Shown piece after piece: positions 15,124-16,343 of a stretch of 16,343 nt of DNA (positions within the stretch are counted from its first letter, which is position 1; every line of letters starts with the position of its first letter). A model generated the notes under the pieces. That model was given only the letters and a program-made list of their open reading frames with translations, did no database searches and was not told the origin of the DNA. A program made the translations under genes and the position numbers. Source of the stretch: 70-18 sp041691815 (lineage in GTDB: Bacteria > Pseudomonadota > Alphaproteobacteria > Acetobacterales > Acetobacteraceae); NCBI GenBank assembly GCA_041691815.1, contig JBEPTZ010000100.1, positions 1-16,343 of the forward strand, in the 5' to 3' direction.

Positions 15124-15413
15124 TGGCGCGGCTCCAGCCAGTGTTCGAAGATTTCCACCAGCAGTTCGTCGCCGGCATGGCCCTCGCCGCGCCAGACCGC
15201 CGGCATGTCGAACCGGACATGGTAGAGCGGGATGTGCGGCGCCGGGCGGGCGAAGGCGCGGTCTTCGGGGTTCTCGAAGTCGCCGAGATGGCGGATCACC
15301 GTGCCGGGCTCGCCGCGCAGGTAATGCGGGGTGCGGATATGGCAGGGGCCGCGGGTTTCCGGCCAGTCGTCGCGCACCCGCACCGGCTGGCCGGGGGATA
15401 GATGGGCGGTCAT
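15120..15413 (-). CDS. Nitrile hydratase beta subunit, C-terminal-half protein (ScnA-like)
   Basis: This 97-residue protein corresponds to the SH3-like C-terminal half of nitrile hydratase beta. It contains FxxGxxVRVR-like PGQPVRVRDDWP (7-18), then CHIRTPHYLRGEPGTV (24-39; the family has GHTRxPxYxRGxxG), then IPLYHVRFDMPAVW and VEIFEHWLEP. The Arg of the HTR motif, which contacts the oxidised cysteines of the alpha subunit, is kept as R27. The ATG overlaps the N-half gene stop by four bases (ATGA), and its own stop overlaps the alpha-subunit ATG in the same way. This is a complete small gene and not a frameshifted piece, because each half has its own start and stop. It may be labelled only as an SH3-like protein by automatic pipelines. 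Confidence 0.88.
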   Translation of the reverse strand: MTAHLSPGQPVRVRDDWPETRGPCHIRTPHYLRGEPGTVIRHLGDFENPEDRAFARPAPHIPLYHVRFDMPAVWRGEGHAGDELLVEIFEHWLEPRQ

Positions 15414-15745
15414 CCTGCCTCCAGTGCCGCGACCAGTTCGGCCTCGGTGAACACGCCCTTGCGGAGCAGCGTGGCGGTGATGGCGCGGATCCAGCGCTGG
15501 TAGTAGGTGAGGGCGTGGTATTCGGCCTCGGGAATGGCTTCGATGCCGCGGCGCAGCTCGTCGACCACCATGATGTTCTTGATGCCGAGGATCTGGCGGA
15601 TGGCGTCCACCTCGCGGTCGAAATCGTTCAGCGCGTGGAATTCGGGCTCCACGTCCTGGCACATGAAGCGGGAGACGCCGCCGAGGTCGTGCATCGCCCT
15701 GGGGGTGTCTTCATGCGGGCTGCGGGGAGCGTCGTCGTTGCTCAT
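15410..15745 (-). CDS. Nitrile hydratase beta subunit, N-terminal-half protein (ScnB-like)
   Basis: This 111-residue protein corresponds to the helical N-terminal half of nitrile hydratase beta. After a short acidic lead comes AMHDLGGV (17-24), the usual beginning of the beta subunit. Next is EPEFHALNDFDREVDAI (33-49) with R44 at the family position next to the metal site. The last third holds EYHALTYYQRWIRAIT and GVFTEAELVAALEAG, as in full-length beta subunits. It resembles the beta subunit of thiocyanate hydrolase. A cobalt-enzyme activator (P14K-like) also resembles this half, but the MHDLGG start favours the structural subunit. ATG 15745 is preceded by AAAGG about nine bases upstream. 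The gene begins 39 bases after the SH3 protein stop. Confidence 0.88.
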   Translation of the reverse strand: MSNDDAPRSPHEDTPRAMHDLGGVSRFMCQDVEPEFHALNDFDREVDAIRQILGIKNIMVVDELRRGIEAIPEAEYHALTYYQRWIRAITATLLRKGVFTEAELVAALEAG

Positions 15746-15784
15746 GTGGCTCGCCTTTCATGCGGGCGACGATCGGTGCCGCCG

Positions 15785-16343
15785 TCAGTTGGCGACCGCC
15801 TCGGCGGGAAAGATGCCCCATAACGCCGCCCGCTTCAACCAGCCGCTATAGCCGCCGGCACGCACCTGGCACCAGCTTGCGTGCGGTTTGCAGGACACGA
15901 TGGTGCCCAGCACGCCGGGCTTCAGCAGGGCCACCGCGCCGGCGGTGTCGGAGGGGTCGCGGCGGAGAATCTGTTGTGGGCCGTCCAGCACGAAGCCGCG
16001 CCGGGAGGTGAGGTTGGCCTCGTGGACCCAGCCTTTGACGCCGTCCTGGTCTTCCAGCAGGCGCCAGACGCCGAACTCGCGCTCCAGCTTCACCGGCAGA
16101 TTGCGACGGTGATATTGCCATTCGACCGGGTAGCGGGTGCCGGGGCCGGTGCGCATGTTGACGTCTGCCGAGCGCAGCGTCACCCAGCGCGGCAATGGCA
16201 GGCCGGTGACCGCACCCTTGCTCTGATCGACCGCCGGGCGTTCCGGCGCCTGCGGCGGGACGGGATCGGCTGCCGGCGGCTTGGCAACCGCGCCAACCGT
16301 GGCCGCCACGGCGGCGGGTGGCGCCGCCTCCGCCTTGCGCGCC
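15785..16343 (-). CDS. Secreted SH3-domain (SH3_4-like) protein, 5' end outside the window
   Basis: The frame is open from the window edge to the TGA at 15787-15785, so the gene is partial at its start. An Ala/Pro-rich segment is followed by two bacterial SH3-like domains. The first has VTLRSADVNMRTGPGTRYPV, then a WQYHRRNLPVKLEREFGVWR stretch and DGVKGWVHEANL. The second covers RRDPSDTAGAVALLKPG, CKPHASWCQVRAGGYSGWL. This is the layout of alphaproteobacterial SH3_4 envelope proteins, which normally carry a signal peptide; that part would lie beyond 16343. An internal GTG at 16309 sits in the low-complexity stretch and is probably not the start. Such domains are thought to bind peptidoglycan or other envelope ligands; the function is unknown. 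Being upstream of the nitrile hydratase genes may be chance. Confidence 0.85.
   Translation of the reverse strand, partial: ARKAEAAPPAAVAATVGAVAKPPAADPVPPQAPERPAVDQSKGAVTGLPLPRWVTLRSADVNMRTGPGTRYPVEWQYHRRNLPVKLEREFGVWRLLEDQDGVKGWVHEANLTSRRGFVLDGPQQILRRDPSDTAGAVALLKPGVLGTIVSCKPHASWCQVRAGGYSGWLKRAALWGIFPAEAVAN

Noticed and set aside
15120..15745. A frameshifted nitrile hydratase beta gene
   Set aside because: Each half has its own start and stop with clean ATGA overlaps, matching known three-subunit enzymes, so a natural split is more likely than an error.
15785..16309. GTG 16309 as the true start of the SH3-domain protein
   Set aside because: The frame stays open to the window edge through Ala/Pro-rich sequence, and such proteins normally begin with a signal peptide, which is not seen after 16309.

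Overview
Most of the window (about base 340 to the end) is very GC-rich DNA with the codon use, gene content and Shine-Dalgarno sites of an alphaproteobacterium. The best guess is an Acetobacteraceae member (Acidiphilium/Roseomonas-like), judged from memory of the protein families and not from a search. The first roughly 335 bases are different. They are AT-rich and encode, on the minus strand, the N-terminus of a Bacteroidota SusC/RagA-type outer-membrane protein. That end is probably a chimeric join, or less likely recently transferred DNA.

Layout: (1) 1-188, partial SusC-like gene, minus. (2) 355-431, a palindrome plus hairpin repeat, then pepN (aminopeptidase N, plus, 448-3045). (3) 3046-5136, a lower-GC islet holding a two-gene CBASS anti-phage locus: a Cap15-like membrane effector broken by one in-frame TGA, overlapped by an intact CD-NTase cyclase. 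(4) 5137-5745, a Pro/Arg-rich family protein of unknown function. (5) 5797-10786, minus strand: RluA-type pseudouridine synthase, then an amidotransferase (asparagine synthetase-like), a GT4 glycosyltransferase and an AmpG-like transporter; the last three overlap and look like one cell-envelope or exopolysaccharide operon. (6) 10834-11547, plus: SpoU/TrmH RNA methyltransferase. (7) 11670-16343, minus: SH3-domain envelope protein, a three-gene nitrile hydratase/thiocyanate hydrolase-type enzyme whose beta subunit is split in two, gamma-glutamyltransferase and an HMG-CoA lyase-family enzyme.

Three non-coding elements (about 355-431, 11551-11662, 12643-12765) belong to one composite inverted-repeat family. 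The points most worth a second look are the CBASS locus with its nonsense codon, the repeat family, the split-beta nitrile hydratase set and the Bacteroidota junction. No rRNA, tRNA, CRISPR array, transposase or integrase was seen.
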